Source: Arthrobacter zhaoxinii (GTDB lineage: Bacteria > Actinomycetota > Actinomycetes > Actinomycetales > Micrococcaceae). From it: DNA of 64,000 bases. Where the stretch lies: positions 682,001 to 746,000 of the forward strand of contig NZ_CP104275.1 of the NCBI RefSeq assembly GCF_025244925.1, in the 5' to 3' direction. This document shows positions 9,151-18,923 of this stretch, piece after piece. The notes beneath the pieces were generated by a model. The model saw only the letters and a list, made by a program, of their open reading frames with translations. It was not told the origin of the DNA and ran no database searches. The position numbers were made by a program, and so were the translations under genes. Each line of letters starts with the position of its first letter. The first letter of the stretch is position 1.

Positions 9151-10545
9151 CTACCCGGTCGGCACAATGTTGTGGTTGCGCCGGAAGAGGTTCTGCGGAT
9201 CGTAGGCGGTCTTCAGAGCGGTGAGCCGGGCCAGCTTGTCCGGGCCGTAGACGGACGGGGCGGTGCCCTGCGCCACCGGATCCTCGGCGCCCATAAAGTT
9301 CACGTACTGCGCGCCGGAGGAAAACGGTTCCACCGCCTTCGCCAGCCCGCGGACAAAAGCCGTGCGGGCGGCGTCGTCCGCCGGGTCCTGCCAGAAGCCG
9401 TAAATGTTCAGCCAGTAGGGGGCATCCCGGGTGGGAAAAGCGGTGGCGTCGTCCGCGACCCGGCCGTAGGCGCCGCCCAGATGGTGGATGTCAAAGCCGG
9501 TCCCGTGCCAGGTCTGCTCACAGCCGGCACGGACCAGGGCATCAATGGCGGCGTCATCCAGCCGGTCGATGGAGGCGTTTTTCCAGTAGGCGCGGGAGCC
9601 TGGCGGGAACGTTGAATCCATGGCCGTCTGCCAGTCCGACCAGGGCACCGCCTCCACTGCCTCCATGTCAGGGGGAGCGGCCGCGGCAAGCTGCCGGATC
9701 AGCGCTGCCCCGGCCTCCTGATCCGGGTCCGCCCAGGCGAGTCCGATCACCAGCAGCGGTTGGTCACCCATGTCCCATTCCTCGGTCGGTACCAGGCAGC
9801 TGATGATGGTGGTCATCTCGTCGGGCAGGCCGGGCGTCCACGCGTCATAGGCGCGCAGCGCCTGGCGCCAGTGCACATTGCCGTACGCCAGGTTCCCGGT
9901 GAGGACCTGCGCTGGCAGCGGATGCGCCCGGAAGGTAAAAGACGACACAACGCCGAAGTTCCCGCCGCCGCCGCGAAGCCCCCAGAACAGTTCCGAATGA
10001 TCGTCGGCGGACGCGTGGACCTCCTCGCCGCCTGGGGTGACGACGTCGGCAGCCTCCAAGTTGTCGATGCTCAGCCCATGTGCGCGGGTCAGCCAGCCGA
10101 CACCCCCGCCGAGGGTCAGCCCGGCCACCCCCGTGCCGGAAACGACGCCCATGGGAACGGCCAGGCCGTAGGGCTCGGTGGCGGCGTCGACGTCGCCCAT
10201 GGTGGCTCCCGCCTGCACGGTGACGGTGCCGCTGTCCGCGTCTACGCTGACGTCCCGCAGGCTCCCCATATCCAGCACGACGCCGTCGGCGACCGTGCCG
10301 TTGCCGGCCACATTGTGCCCGCCGCCGCGGACCGCCAGCGGCAGGTCCCACTGCTGCGCAAAGGCGAGGACCGCGGCAATATCCTCGACGGAAGCAACAC
10401 GCACCACCATCGCCGGCAGGACGTCGATCATGCCGTTCCAGACGCGGCGGGCGTCGTCGTACGTCTCGTCCTGGGGCAGGACAACGGAACCGGACAGGGA
10501 CGTTCGCAGGGCGGCTACGGCGTCAGGGGAGAGTTCGGGGACCAT
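9151..10545 (-). CDS. FAD-binding oxidoreductase (berberine-bridge/BBE type)
   Basis: A 464-residue flavoprotein of the FAD_binding_4 plus BBE family. RGGGHNVAGNG near residue 70 is the FAD-binding stretch in which the His is the usual covalent flavin attachment site. GTGVAGLTLGGGVGWL (about 125-140) is the second FAD loop. The C-terminal YGPDKLARLTALKTAYDPQNLFRRNHNI is the BBE signature. A second-site Cys for bicovalent flavin is not evident. Start 10545 fits the family and has AAAGGTGG upstream; the frame stays open to 10671 but that extension is low-complexity. Oxidises an unknown alcohol, sugar or related substrate. It stands alone, between a lipoprotein pair and a nuclease. Confidence 0.88.
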   Translation of the reverse strand: MVPELSPDAVAALRTSLSGSVVLPQDETYDDARRVWNGMIDVLPAMVVRVASVEDIAAVLAFAQQWDLPLAVRGGGHNVAGNGTVADGVVLDMGSLRDVSVDADSGTVTVQAGATMGDVDAATEPYGLAVPMGVVSGTGVAGLTLGGGVGWLTRAHGLSIDNLEAADVVTPGGEEVHASADDHSELFWGLRGGGGNFGVVSSFTFRAHPLPAQVLTGNLAYGNVHWRQALRAYDAWTPGLPDEMTTIISCLVPTEEWDMGDQPLLVIGLAWADPDQEAGAALIRQLAAAAPPDMEAVEAVPWSDWQTAMDSTFPPGSRAYWKNASIDRLDDAAIDALVRAGCEQTWHGTGFDIHHLGGAYGRVADDATAFPTRDAPYWLNIYGFWQDPADDAARTAFVRGLAKAVEPFSSGAQYVNFMGAEDPVAQGTAPSVYGPDKLARLTALKTAYDPQNLFRRNHNIVPTG

Positions 10546-10743
10546 GGGGTCCACCACCTTTGGGCGGCCAACCGCCGGACGCCCGGATGGTGTTCGGTCA
10601 CTGTGGTTTCCTGCCGCTCTAAGAATTCTTCGCCTGCCGGCCGGGGGAATCAAGGGGCCGCCCGCTCCCACCCGTGCCGGCGGAGCGCCGCTCCTCCTGC
10701 TCCGACTTGAGAGCCAGCAGCACCACCGTCAGTGGAAAACAAA

Positions 10744-10778
10744 AGGCCTCCCGGAACGATCTTTCGTCCGGGAGACCT
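10744..10778 (-). terminator. Rho-independent terminator of the SNase-like gene
   Basis: A 12-bp stem (10744-10755 with 10767-10778, one mismatch) encloses an 11-base loop. On the minus strand it is followed by a T-rich run (CCTTTTGTTTTCC). It lies just past the stop of the minus-strand nuclease gene. Confidence 0.85.
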
Positions 10779-10799
10779 CAATGTTGGTGCGGCTCGTTT

Positions 10800-11912
10800 C
10801 TAGCAGGGACGCCAGGATTGGCCGCCGGGCGCGTAGCAGCGCGGCCCGGTGTAACCCGGAGGGCCGCTCTGCGCCGGCGGAGCCACATATTCCGGCGCGG
10901 GCGGTGCCACATACTGCGGCGTGGCAGCGCGCCGGTTCGCCTCGGCCTGTTCAGCCGCGATTCGGTTGGCCTCGGCCTGTTCGGCAGCAACGCGGTTCGC
11001 TTCAGCCTGCGCGGCTTCCGCTGCCTTCCGGTCTTCCTCGGCCTGGGCCGCCGCTGCCCGCTCCGCTTCAGCTTCGGCAGCCACCCGCTGAGCCTCATCC
11101 TCAACGGCCTGACGCTCATTCTGGATGCTGACCAGCGTCTCGTGACGTTCGTGCACCTGCGTCTTGGCAGCGGCGGCACGCTCTTTGAAGGCTGTCTTTT
11201 CCGCGTCGGAAAGCGCGGCCCACATCATCGACGTGCCTGCTTTCGCACCGGCGTCGAGCACGTCAAAGGCAGTGTCCGCCGTCCTCGCCAGGGCCAGGAC
11301 GGCGGCCGCGGCGCTAGCTGCGGTCGCCACCGAAGAACCTTCGGCCTGAGCCGCAGCCTGTTCTGCGGTCTGCTCCAACGCGTCGACCATGGCAGGCACG
11401 GTGCAGGCGACGTCGGCGTCGTACATCCCGGCCTGGTTGTCCCGGGCTTCCTCGTAGGCTGCATCCACCGGAGGCCGGAACTTGGCGTTCGGTTCATACG
11501 TGACAGGAATGCCAAGACCCTGCCGCGCCACTTCAGCGTTGATGAGACGGTCATCTGCGTCGTAGACACCGGCAAGGGTGCGTCCGTAGCGGTCCTCGCG
11601 CTCGACGTCGAACTCCAGGGTCACCGTACTTCCGGGCGGCAGGGCGTCTTCGATGAAGTCGGTTGCTTCCGGGCCCAGGCATTCCACGGGCTTATTGGGG
11701 TCCTTGGTTTCCGGAGTGTCAACGTTCAGGAGCCGAACGGTGAGTTCCTGGTCCTCGAAGTTCACCACGAGGGTGTCGCCGTCGATGACGCGGACAACTT
11801 CCCCTTGATTCTTGTTCGACGAATCCGCGGTCGAGGCGGAGGTGCACCCCGCCGTAGAGGCGGCAACGACGACGACGGCGGCTGCGGCCAGCGCTGCTTT
11901 GCGGCTGATCAT
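10800..11912 (-). CDS. Secreted thermonuclease-family (SNase-like) lipoprotein
   Basis: A 370-residue exported protein. Residues 1-23 are a lipoprotein signal ending in the lipobox AGC. Residues about 38-160 form a staphylococcal-nuclease domain: VVRVIDGDTLVV, VRLLNVDTPET and DRYGRTLAGVY carry the Asp, Arg and Glu/Arg positions of the active site. Residues about 200-325 are an Ala/Glu-rich helical, probably coiled-coil region with a repeated EANR-(I/V)AAEQA unit. The end is Pro/Tyr-rich with two Cys (PRCYAPGG, WRPC). It likely degrades nucleic acid outside the membrane, with the helical part as a stalk. It is monocistronic and ends at the terminator at 10744-10778. Confidence 0.88.
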   Translation of the reverse strand: MISRKAALAAAAVVVVAASTAGCTSASTADSSNKNQGEVVRVIDGDTLVVNFEDQELTVRLLNVDTPETKDPNKPVECLGPEATDFIEDALPPGSTVTLEFDVEREDRYGRTLAGVYDADDRLINAEVARQGLGIPVTYEPNAKFRPPVDAAYEEARDNQAGMYDADVACTVPAMVDALEQTAEQAAAQAEGSSVATAASAAAAVLALARTADTAFDVLDAGAKAGTSMMWAALSDAEKTAFKERAAAAKTQVHERHETLVSIQNERQAVEDEAQRVAAEAEAERAAAAQAEEDRKAAEAAQAEANRVAAEQAEANRIAAEQAEANRRAATPQYVAPPAPEYVAPPAQSGPPGYTGPRCYAPGGQSWRPC

Positions 11913-12163
11913 AAATTTTCCCCAACTATTGAATTGTCCGAAAGAAATCTATCGGCCGGGTTCAGCTGCCGGGTAGCGGTGGGCAGGTGTTTTGGGTCAC
12001 AGGTGCGGGGTGTGCCGGGCATCACGGGCCGGGTTCCGTCGTTACACAGTTGGTGCCTCGGGAGGCCCGAAACCGGGTCAATCCGGGGACCGCGGCTGAA
12101 ATAATAGGAAAGGCGGCTTACTTCCTCGGGGCCGCCCGTGCCACCAGAGTCTCGTGCCCAGGA

Positions 12164-12568
12164 ATGGAGCCCCCCCAAGTGTCTTCCGAATCAGCCCAGC
12201 CGTTTGAACTTTCCGCAACGGACCGCGTCACCGTTTACGGTGCCAAGAACTTCCCCGAGGTGGCCGGGCTGCTGCCGGCGTCCGCGTTCCTGGCTGAGGA
12301 TGACGGGCGTTTCCCGGCCGACGTCGTGCTCCTGTTCGTCGCCTCCGCGGCGGACCTGGCCCATGACCTGGCCACCGCCGCTGCCGCCGTCGAACCCGGC
12401 GGAGCCCTGTGGGTCTGCTATCCGACGGCGCAGGTCGACGGCGGAGCCCCGGATCTGAACCGGGACACGGTGGCTTCCCTTTTCGAAACCAATGACTGGG
12501 AGCCGGTGGGCGACACCGTGCTCAGCAGCGAATGGTCGGCAGTGCGCGGACAGCCTGCGGGGAAGTAA
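12164..12568 (+). CDS. DUF3052-like small protein
   Basis: A cytoplasmic protein of about 134 residues. The VVLLFVASAADL stretch followed by EPGGALWVCYP and then DLNRDTVASLF matches my memory of the DUF3052 family, whose fold looks like a reduced Rossmann domain. The start is uncertain between ATG 12164 and GTG 12179 in the same frame; neither has a strong ribosome site. There are no obvious operon partners; a VOC protein follows 115 bases later. Function unknown. Confidence 0.75.
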   Translation: MEPPQVSSESAQPFELSATDRVTVYGAKNFPEVAGLLPASAFLAEDDGRFPADVVLLFVASAADLAHDLATAAAAVEPGGALWVCYPTAQVDGGAPDLNRDTVASLFETNDWEPVGDTVLSSEWSAVRGQPAGK

Positions 12569-12683
12569 GACAGGGGAGTAGGGCCGGGTAAGCAGGGCGG
12601 AATTAGGTTCGACGGCTTCCGCCGGCACGGCCACCGGCGCATACTCGGGTGCATCCGAACCCTTTTCCCGTAAGGAGACCGCC

Positions 12684-13118
12684 ATGCCCTCGAACATGAA
12701 TCCGTACCTGAACTTCCGGGACAATGCCGCCCAAGCGATGGCGTTCTACCGGGACGTCTTCGGCGGAACGTTGGAAAGCTCCACGTTCGCGGAAATGAAT
12801 ATGTCCGATGACCCCTCCGAGGCCAACAAGATCATGCATTCCACGCTGACCACGGACAGCGGTTTTGTGCTGATGGCCGCGGATACGCCCAACAGTATGG
12901 CCGGCCCGGAAAGCGTGGCACCTGATTCCAGCAACGGGTATGCCATTGCTTTGAGCGGCGACAACAGCGACGAGCTGCGCGGCTACTGGGACAAGCTGCT
13001 CGACGGCGGCCAGATGACCCTGCCGCTGGAAAAGGCACCCTGGGGCGACGTGTTCGGCATGGTAACCGACAGGTTCGGGACCAGCTGGATGATCAGCATC
13101 GAGGGGGAGGACTCCTAG
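12684..13118 (+). CDS. VOC-family protein, PhnB-like
   Basis: A 144-residue vicinal-oxygen-chelate protein. It opens NPYLNFRDNAAQAMAFYRDVFGG, typical of PhnB/YodA-like glyoxalase-fold proteins, and ends with the second half-site WGDVFGMVTDRFGTSWMI. A consensus AAGGAGA lies about 7 bases before the ATG. PhnB-like proteins rarely have known substrates. The neighbouring minus-strand gene is a second VOC protein of a different subtype. Confidence 0.88.
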   Translation: MPSNMNPYLNFRDNAAQAMAFYRDVFGGTLESSTFAEMNMSDDPSEANKIMHSTLTTDSGFVLMAADTPNSMAGPESVAPDSSNGYAIALSGDNSDELRGYWDKLLDGGQMTLPLEKAPWGDVFGMVTDRFGTSWMISIEGEDS

Positions 13119-13179
13119 GATCCGAGATGCCTGGCACTTCAGCCGCCGCCGCGACGACGGCGGCCCGCATGACGGCGGC

Positions 13180-13713
13180 TCAGTTGTCTCCGCCGGACTG
13201 CGTTGCCGCCCACTCCGCGACCCGGCGGGCGCTCTCCTCCTCGGAAAGGTCCTCCACCCGGGACATCACTGACCAGCGGACTCCGAAGGGGTCACGGATA
13301 CTGGCGAAGCGGTCGCCCGAGACAAAGGTTGTCAGCGGTTCACGGATAACGGCACCGGCCGCCACCGCCCGCGCCACTGTCTGGTCCACATCAGCGCAGT
13401 AGAGCCCGAGCGAGTAGCAGTCGCTGTCCCCTTCAGGGGGAAGCACCAGCCCGAACGCGGGATTGGGTTCGCCCAGCTGAAGCCGGCCCATCCCGAAGTC
13501 GAGATCGGCGTGCACCACCACCCCGTCCATCTCGGTTACGTCCACCACCCGCGCATCGAACACATCACGGTAAAACGCGATGGCGTTACGGGCCTCCGGA
13601 ACGGCCAGGAACGGGGTCAGGCTGGTGGCGCCGTGCGGAACCCCGCCGGTGGTGTGTTCGCCGGTGAGCCCGGCAGCGCTTTTGTCTGAAGCGGTGTTGT
13701 CTGTGAACGTCAT
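13180..13713 (-). CDS. VOC-family protein (glyoxalase/bleomycin-resistance-like)
   Basis: A 177-residue VOC protein with an N-terminal extension of about 25 residues before LTPFLAVPEARNAIAFYRDVF. The C-terminal half has the typical DRFASIRDPFGVRWSVMSRVED ending. It is divergent from an AraC-type regulator 103 bases away, the usual arrangement for a regulator and its target. The substrate cannot be predicted. Confidence 0.88.
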   Translation of the reverse strand: MTFTDNTASDKSAAGLTGEHTTGGVPHGATSLTPFLAVPEARNAIAFYRDVFDARVVDVTEMDGVVVHADLDFGMGRLQLGEPNPAFGLVLPPEGDSDCYSLGLYCADVDQTVARAVAAGAVIREPLTTFVSGDRFASIRDPFGVRWSVMSRVEDLSEEESARRVAEWAATQSGGDN

Positions 13714-13816
13714 GCTGCAAGGCTAGGCAGCAGCACCAGGGTGGCGCTTGAAGATTCGCGACAATAAGATCTCCGACCGCCAGCAATACACGAATAACCG
13801 GAGAAATGAGCAGACT

Positions 13817-14620
13817 ATGGAGGACCAGTGGCGCGGGCTGCTCTACCCCGCCCGGCTGCCTGCGTTTCACCGTCTGCTGCCGCCGGACCCGCTCCGGGAC
13901 CGCCTGCGCTGGGTGTGGATTCCGGAATGGGATCTGGCACCCGGCAAGGTCTCCCGGCAGGAGGTCCTGCCCTTCCCCGCCCTGAACCTGGTGGTGCAGG
14001 AGGACGGTGTCAGTCTTTCCGGTCCCGCCACGCGGCGCTCCTTCCGCGACTTGGCGGGGCGGGGCTGGGCTGTCGGAATGCTGCTGCGTCCCGCCGCCGT
14101 ACCAGTCTTCACCGACAACCCGGGCAGCCTCCGCGACACGGAAATCCCGTTCCACGCCCCGGACCTGCATGCCGCGGTGACGGCAGCTATGAGTAGCGGC
14201 GCCGGCGATGGTGAGGACGGCGGCGCCCTCCGCCGGCAGCGCGCAGCGGAGACGGCAACCGCGTGGCTGGATGCCCGCGTCCCGGTACCAACAGCCGAAG
14301 CCGACGCAGCCAACAGGTTGGAGAACCTGATCTCCTCCGACCGGGAGCTGGCCCGGGTCGACCAGGCAGCTCAACAGCTCGGCGTCTCCGTCCGAACCCT
14401 GCAGCGCCTGGCGCGCCGGTTTGTCGGCCTGCCGCCGCTGGCGATGATCCGCCGTTACCGGTTGCAGGAGGCAGCGGAACGGCTGCGCGGAAACAGCGGA
14501 ATCTCCATTGCCGATGTCGCCGTCGACCTCGGCTACGCCGACCACGCCCACCTGACCAACGCATTCCGGGAGGTCCTGGGCTTCACCCCGAGCGGCTACC
14601 GGGACTCCGCAGCCCCGTAG
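13817..14620 (+). CDS. AraC-family transcriptional regulator
   Basis: A 267-residue regulator. The N-terminal part (about 1-130) is an AraC-type sensor domain. The C terminus has two helix-turn-helix motifs: VDQAAQQLGVSVRTLQRLARRF and then ISIADVAVDLGYADHAHLTNAFRE, followed by GFTPSGYR. Start 13817 (ATG) has GGAG about 13 bases upstream; an earlier in-frame start at 13748 lies in the divergent promoter region and is less likely. It probably controls the divergent VOC gene at 13180-13713. Confidence 0.85.
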   Translation: MEDQWRGLLYPARLPAFHRLLPPDPLRDRLRWVWIPEWDLAPGKVSRQEVLPFPALNLVVQEDGVSLSGPATRRSFRDLAGRGWAVGMLLRPAAVPVFTDNPGSLRDTEIPFHAPDLHAAVTAAMSSGAGDGEDGGALRRQRAAETATAWLDARVPVPTAEADAANRLENLISSDRELARVDQAAQQLGVSVRTLQRLARRFVGLPPLAMIRRYRLQEAAERLRGNSGISIADVAVDLGYADHAHLTNAFREVLGFTPSGYRDSAAP

Positions 14621-14742
14621 GCGCCGCGGATGCTGCGCGGTCTCGATCCTGTAACTTTTCGAGTCTGGCTTGTGATGGAAGACACTTCAGGGATATGTTG
14701 TCTTCGCCTACAAATCGTTGATGCCATGCGTCGACAGGGCGC

Positions 14743-14754
14743 TACAGCGTTGTA
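14743..14754. promoter_or_regulatory. Candidate LacI-type operator upstream of the ChvE-like gene
   Basis: TACAGCGTTGTA is an imperfect 12-bp palindrome about 100 bases before the ChvE start. It matches 11 of 12 positions of the core of the perfect palindrome at 23946-23961 next to the LacI gene. The shared core suggests control by the same LacI-type regulator. Confidence 0.45.
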
Positions 14755-14852
14755 TCCGCTCGATCCGGCCCGCAGCGGACCCGTGGCCGTTTCCGTCAAC
14801 AGCGGGCGGAACGGCTCCGCCCCGGCAGGATCCTTTTCGAAGGTTTTCCAGC

Positions 14853-15965
14853 ATGACCAGAATTAAGAATGTTTCGGCCGTTTTCCTGGCCGTTGGCCTG
14901 GCGGCAGGCATGTCGGCCTGTGCACCCGCGGGCTCGACCGAAGCTGAAGGCGAGGCCGGCTCCTGCAACGTCGGGATCTCCATGCCCACGCGCAGCCTCG
15001 AACGCTGGATCAATGACGGTGAGGGGCTCAAGGAGAAACTCGAAGCCCAGGACTGCACCGTTGACCTGCAGTACGCGGATGACAAGACAGACCAGCAGAT
15101 CAGCCAGATCCAGAACCAGGTTGCCGGCGGTGCGAAGATCCTTGTGGTCGCGGCCATCGACGGCGAAACCCTCGGCCCGGCACTCGAAGACGCGAAGGAC
15201 CAGGACGTACAGGTCATCGCCTATGACCGCCTGATCAACGGCACCGAAGCCGTGGACTACTACGCCACGTTCGACAACTACAAGGTGGGCCAGCTCCAGG
15301 GCGAGTTCATCGAAGAGCAGCTCGGCCTGGCCGAGGGCAAGGGCCCGTTCAACCTGGAGCCCTTCGCCGGCAGCCCCGATGACAACAACGCCTCGTTCTT
15401 CTTCTCCGGAGCCTGGGATGTACTGCTTCCCTACGTGGAAAGCGGCCAGCTGGTGGTTCCCTCCGGGAAGTCCCCGGCGAGCAACGACGAGTGGGCGTCC
15501 ATCGGCATCCTCGGCTGGCAGTCCGCCGATGCGCAGGCCGAAATGGATAACCGCCTGCAGTCCTTCTACACCGGAGGCGAGAAGGTCGACGTCGTACTGT
15601 CCCCGAATGACAGCCTGGCGCTGGGTATCGAGGCCTCGCTGGACTCCGCCGGGTACAAGCCGGGCTCGGACTGGCCGCTCATCACCGGTCAGGACGCCGA
15701 CGTCGCGAACGTCAAGGCCATGCTGGCAGACCAGCAGTCCATGACCGTCTGGAAGGACACCCGCGAGCTCGGTGCCCAGGTGGAGACCATGATCATGGCC
15801 CTCGTCAACGAGGAGGACGTGGAGGTCAACGACACCGACACCTACAACAACGAGGTCAAGGTGGTCCCCACCTACATCCTCGATCCGCAGGTGGTCACCA
15901 AGGACACCGTCCAGTCCGCGCTGGTGGAGTCCGGCTTCCTCGAAGCCGGCGACGTCGGTCTCTAA
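14853..15965 (+). CDS. chvE: ChvE-type multiple-sugar-binding lipoprotein of an ABC importer
   Basis: A 370-residue periplasmic-binding-protein-like lipoprotein: lipobox MSAC at about residues 20-23, then a sugar-binding fold beginning CNVGISMPTRSLERWINDG. Features such as VVAAIDGETL and VIAYDRLI are typical of ChvE, which binds glucose, galactose, xylose and arabinose. The start at 14853 gives a proper signal peptide; upstream in-frame codons to 14718 do not. It is followed 103 bases later by the ATPase and then the permease of the same importer. Confidence 0.9.
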   Translation: MTRIKNVSAVFLAVGLAAGMSACAPAGSTEAEGEAGSCNVGISMPTRSLERWINDGEGLKEKLEAQDCTVDLQYADDKTDQQISQIQNQVAGGAKILVVAAIDGETLGPALEDAKDQDVQVIAYDRLINGTEAVDYYATFDNYKVGQLQGEFIEEQLGLAEGKGPFNLEPFAGSPDDNNASFFFSGAWDVLLPYVESGQLVVPSGKSPASNDEWASIGILGWQSADAQAEMDNRLQSFYTGGEKVDVVLSPNDSLALGIEASLDSAGYKPGSDWPLITGQDADVANVKAMLADQQSMTVWKDTRELGAQVETMIMALVNEEDVEVNDTDTYNNEVKVVPTYILDPQVVTKDTVQSALVESGFLEAGDVGL

Positions 15966-16068
15966 CCCCCGGGCGTTACTTTCGACGGGCAATAGCAGCG
16001 GCGTGCGACGGCGGAAAACCGCCGCACGCCGCTGCCGCCTGTATTGAAGCTACTGAAGCGAGAACGAC

Positions 16069-17616
16069 ATGACTGACGTCATCCTGTCCATGGACGGCAT
16101 TGTGAAGGAGTTCAACGGCATCCGGGCCCTCGACGAGGTGTCCGTGAACGTTGAACGCGGCGAAGTCCACGCCGTCTGCGGCGAAAACGGTGCCGGTAAA
16201 TCCACCCTGATGAAGGTGCTCAGCGGGGTCTACCCGCACGGCAGCTTCGCGGGAACCATCACCCTTGACGGCAAGCCCGTCAGCTACAGCTCGATCAACG
16301 ACAGCGAGCGCGACGGTATTGTGATCATCCACCAGGAACTGGCGCTGAGCCCGTACCTGTCCATCGCGGAGAACATCTTCCTCGGCAACGAGGTGGCGCG
16401 CGGCGGAGTGATCGACTGGAATAAGACGAATCTGTTGGCCGCCGCCCTGCTGGAGCGGGTGGGGCTGGACGAGAATCCGGCCACCAAGATCCTCGAGCTC
16501 GGCGTGGGTAAGCAGCAGCTGGTGGAGATTGCCAAGGCACTCTCCAAAGAGGTGAAGATCCTGATCCTCGACGAGCCCACTGCCGCACTGAACGACGACG
16601 ACTCCGCCCACCTGCTGGGCCTGATCGACCAGCTGCGCGGGCAGGGGATCACCTCGATCATTATTTCCCACAAGCTCAAGGAAATCCGCTCGATTGCCGA
16701 TACCGTCACGGTGATCCGCGACGGGAAGACCATTGAAGATTTTCCGGTGGAGGACACCGACGAGATTGAAACCCGGATCATCCGCGCCATGGTCGGCCGC
16801 CCGCTGGACCACCAGTTCCCGCCCCGGGAACCGGACATCGGCGAGGAGAAGTTCCGCGTGGAGGACTGGACGGTGCACCACCCGGTGGATCCGGACCGCG
16901 TGGTGGTGAAGGACGCGTCCTTCAACGTCCGTGCCGGGGAGATCATCGGGTTCGCCGGCCTGATGGGCGCCGGCCGCACGGAGCTGGCCATGAGCATCTT
17001 CGGCCGCTCCTACGGCACCGGAATTTCCGGGCGGGTCTACAAGGACGGCGTCGAAATCGGCACCCGTACGGTGGGCGAGGCAATCCGCAACGGCCTGGCC
17101 TACGTCAGCGAGGACCGCAAGCGCTACGGCCTGAACCTCATCGGCAACGTGACCGTCAACGTCTCCGCTGCCGCACTCGGCAAACTGGCCCGGCTGGGTG
17201 TCATTGACCGGCACCGGGAATACGCCGTGGCGGACGACTACCGGCAGCGGATGAACATCCGCACCCCCAGCGTCACCTCGACCGTCGGCAACCTCTCCGG
17301 CGGAAACCAGCAGAAAGTAGTCCTCAGCAAGTGGATCTACTCCGGCCCGGAGGTGCTGATCCTCGATGAACCCACCCGCGGGATCGACGTCGGCGCCAAG
17401 TACGAAATTTACGGAATCATCAACGAGATGGCGGCCCAGGGCAAAGCCGTAATCGTCATCTCCAGCGAACTGCCCGAACTGATCGGGCTCTGTGACCGCA
17501 TCTACACCATCGCCGAGGGACGGCTCACTGCAGAAGTGGACCGTGCCGACGCCACCCAGGAAGAACTGATGCGACACATGACCGCCGCCAGGACCCAAGG
17601 AGTACAAGTCCAGTGA
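16069..17616 (+). CDS. gguA: Multiple-sugar ABC importer ATPase, tandem domains (GguA/MmsA type)
   Basis: A 515-residue protein with two ABC domains. The first has Walker [10 protein letters not shown] near residue 40, a signature-like LELGVGKQQ and Walker [12 protein letters not shown]. The second has the degenerate Walker [12 protein letters not shown] near 297, signature LSGGNQQKV and Walker [14 protein letters not shown] degenerate second site is normal for this family. It lies between the ChvE-like binding protein and the permease; its stop overlaps the permease start. It energises uptake of monosaccharides at the membrane. Confidence 0.95.
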   Translation: MTDVILSMDGIVKEFNGIRALDEVSVNVERGEVHAVCGENGAGKSTLMKVLSGVYPHGSFAGTITLDGKPVSYSSINDSERDGIVIIHQELALSPYLSIAENIFLGNEVARGGVIDWNKTNLLAAALLERVGLDENPATKILELGVGKQQLVEIAKALSKEVKILILDEPTAALNDDDSAHLLGLIDQLRGQGITSIIISHKLKEIRSIADTVTVIRDGKTIEDFPVEDTDEIETRIIRAMVGRPLDHQFPPREPDIGEEKFRVEDWTVHHPVDPDRVVVKDASFNVRAGEIIGFAGLMGAGRTELAMSIFGRSYGTGISGRVYKDGVEIGTRTVGEAIRNGLAYVSEDRKRYGLNLIGNVTVNVSAAALGKLARLGVIDRHREYAVADDYRQRMNIRTPSVTSTVGNLSGGNQQKVVLSKWIYSGPEVLILDEPTRGIDVGAKYEIYGIINEMAAQGKAVIVISSELPELIGLCDRIYTIAEGRLTAEVDRADATQEELMRHMTAARTQGVQVQ

Positions 17617-18815
17617 CCACCACAACCCCAGAACAGGCGAAGGCACCGCTGCCGCCGCAAGCCGCGGCTTCGAAGAAGCGCCGCCGGGTAGACCTGCGCC
17701 AATACGGCATCCTGGCCGCACTTGTTGTGATCATCCTGCTGTTCCAGGTGCTCACCGGCGGCCGGCTGCTCTACCCGGGCAATATCAGCAACCTCATCCA
17801 GCAAAACGCCTATGTGCTGATCCTGGCCATCGGCATGGTCATGGTGATCATTGCCGGACACATCGACCTCTCCGTGGGCTCCGTGGTGGCCGCGGTGGGA
17901 GCCATTGCCGCCCTGGCCATGAATGACTGGGGAATGCCCTGGTGGGCCGCCGTAGTGCTTTCGCTGGTGGCCGGTGCGCTGATCGGAGCCTGGCAGGGCT
18001 TCTGGGTGGCGTTCGTGGGGATACCCGCCTTCATTGTCACGCTGGCCGGGATGCTCGTCTTCCGCGGCGTCGCCCTGGTCCTGCTGACCGGCGGCACAGT
18101 CAGCGGCCTGCCGCGGCCGTTCAACGCCATCGGCTCCGGCGCCCTGCCCTCCACCGGCACTCCGGACCTGCTCACCCTGGGCATCGGCGCCCTGGCATCG
18201 ATTGCCCTGGTGGTGCAGCAGCTGAAGGGCCGGGCGGACCTGCGCCGGCTCGACCTGCCGCGGGAACGGATGGGCTCGTTCGTGTTCAAGAACGCCGTAG
18301 CCGTGTTCGCCATCATGTACCTCTGCTACCTGCTGGCCTACAGCCGCGGCCTGCCGATCATCCTGATCCTCCTGGCCGGGCTGGTGATGGCCTACTCGTT
18401 CCTGCTGGGCCGCACGGTGTTCGGTCGCCACATCTACGCCATGGGCGGGAACCTGAACGCTGCCATGATGTCCGGCGTGAAGACCCGGTGGGTTAACTTC
18501 CTGGTGTTCGTGAACATGGGCTTCCTCGCCGGACTTGCCGCTGTGGTCAGCACCGCCCGCGCCGGCGGAGCAGTGGCCTCGGCCGGTGAAGGGTTTGAGC
18601 TGGACGCCATTGCCGCCGTGTTCATCGGCGGCGCTTCGGTGCAGGGCGGCGTGGGCACCGTGGTGGGCGCCGTGATCGGCGGCCTGGTAATGGGTGTGCT
18701 GAACCAGGGCCTGTCCATCCTGTCCGTGGACGCCGCGTGGCAGCAGATCATCAAGGGCCTCGTGCTGCTGCTGGCCGTTGTCTTCGGTCTCAGCCGGAAG
18801 CGCAACGCCCGGTAG
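17613..18815 (+). CDS. gguB: Multiple-sugar ABC importer permease (GguB/MmsB type)
   Basis: A 400-residue membrane protein starting with GTG that overlaps the ATPase stop by 4 bases (GTGA). After a cytoplasmic N terminus rich in Ala, Lys and Arg there are about ten hydrophobic segments, with the conserved [11 protein letters not shown] motif near residue 85 and [19 protein letters not shown] near 270. These are features of the RbsC/XylH/GguB family. It completes the ChvE-GguA-GguB importer and ends just before a palindromic terminator. Confidence 0.95.
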   Translation: MTTTTPEQAKAPLPPQAAASKKRRRVDLRQYGILAALVVIILLFQVLTGGRLLYPGNISNLIQQNAYVLILAIGMVMVIIAGHIDLSVGSVVAAVGAIAALAMNDWGMPWWAAVVLSLVAGALIGAWQGFWVAFVGIPAFIVTLAGMLVFRGVALVLLTGGTVSGLPRPFNAIGSGALPSTGTPDLLTLGIGALASIALVVQQLKGRADLRRLDLPRERMGSFVFKNAVAVFAIMYLCYLLAYSRGLPIILILLAGLVMAYSFLLGRTVFGRHIYAMGGNLNAAMMSGVKTRWVNFLVFVNMGFLAGLAAVVSTARAGGAVASAGEGFELDAIAAVFIGGASVQGGVGTVVGAVIGGLVMGVLNQGLSILSVDAAWQQIIKGLVLLLAVVFGLSRKRNAR

Positions 18816-18830
18816 GTTTTCTCGCAGCGA

Positions 18831-18876
18831 ACGACGACGGCGGCTTACCTCCCGATGGAGGGGCCGCCGTCGTTGT
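18831..18876. terminator. Long palindromic bidirectional terminator, copy 1
   Basis: A 14-bp stem (18831-18844 with 18863-18876, one G:T pair) surrounds an inner CCTCC/GGAGG pairing. It lies between the convergent gguB and the ABC permease gene. A near copy (3 mismatches in 46) occurs at 25194-25239. Confidence 0.75.
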
Positions 18877-18923
18877 TTATTGCCCGGCTGCGTTTATTGC
18901 CCAGCTGCCGAGCGGTGCTGCCC

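Noticed and set aside
15976..17721. 581-codon minus-strand frame opposite gguA
   Set aside because: Lies fully antisense to a motif-complete ABC ATPase; reading is rich in Asp, Val and His as expected from reverse-frame high-GC coding DNA, with no domain.
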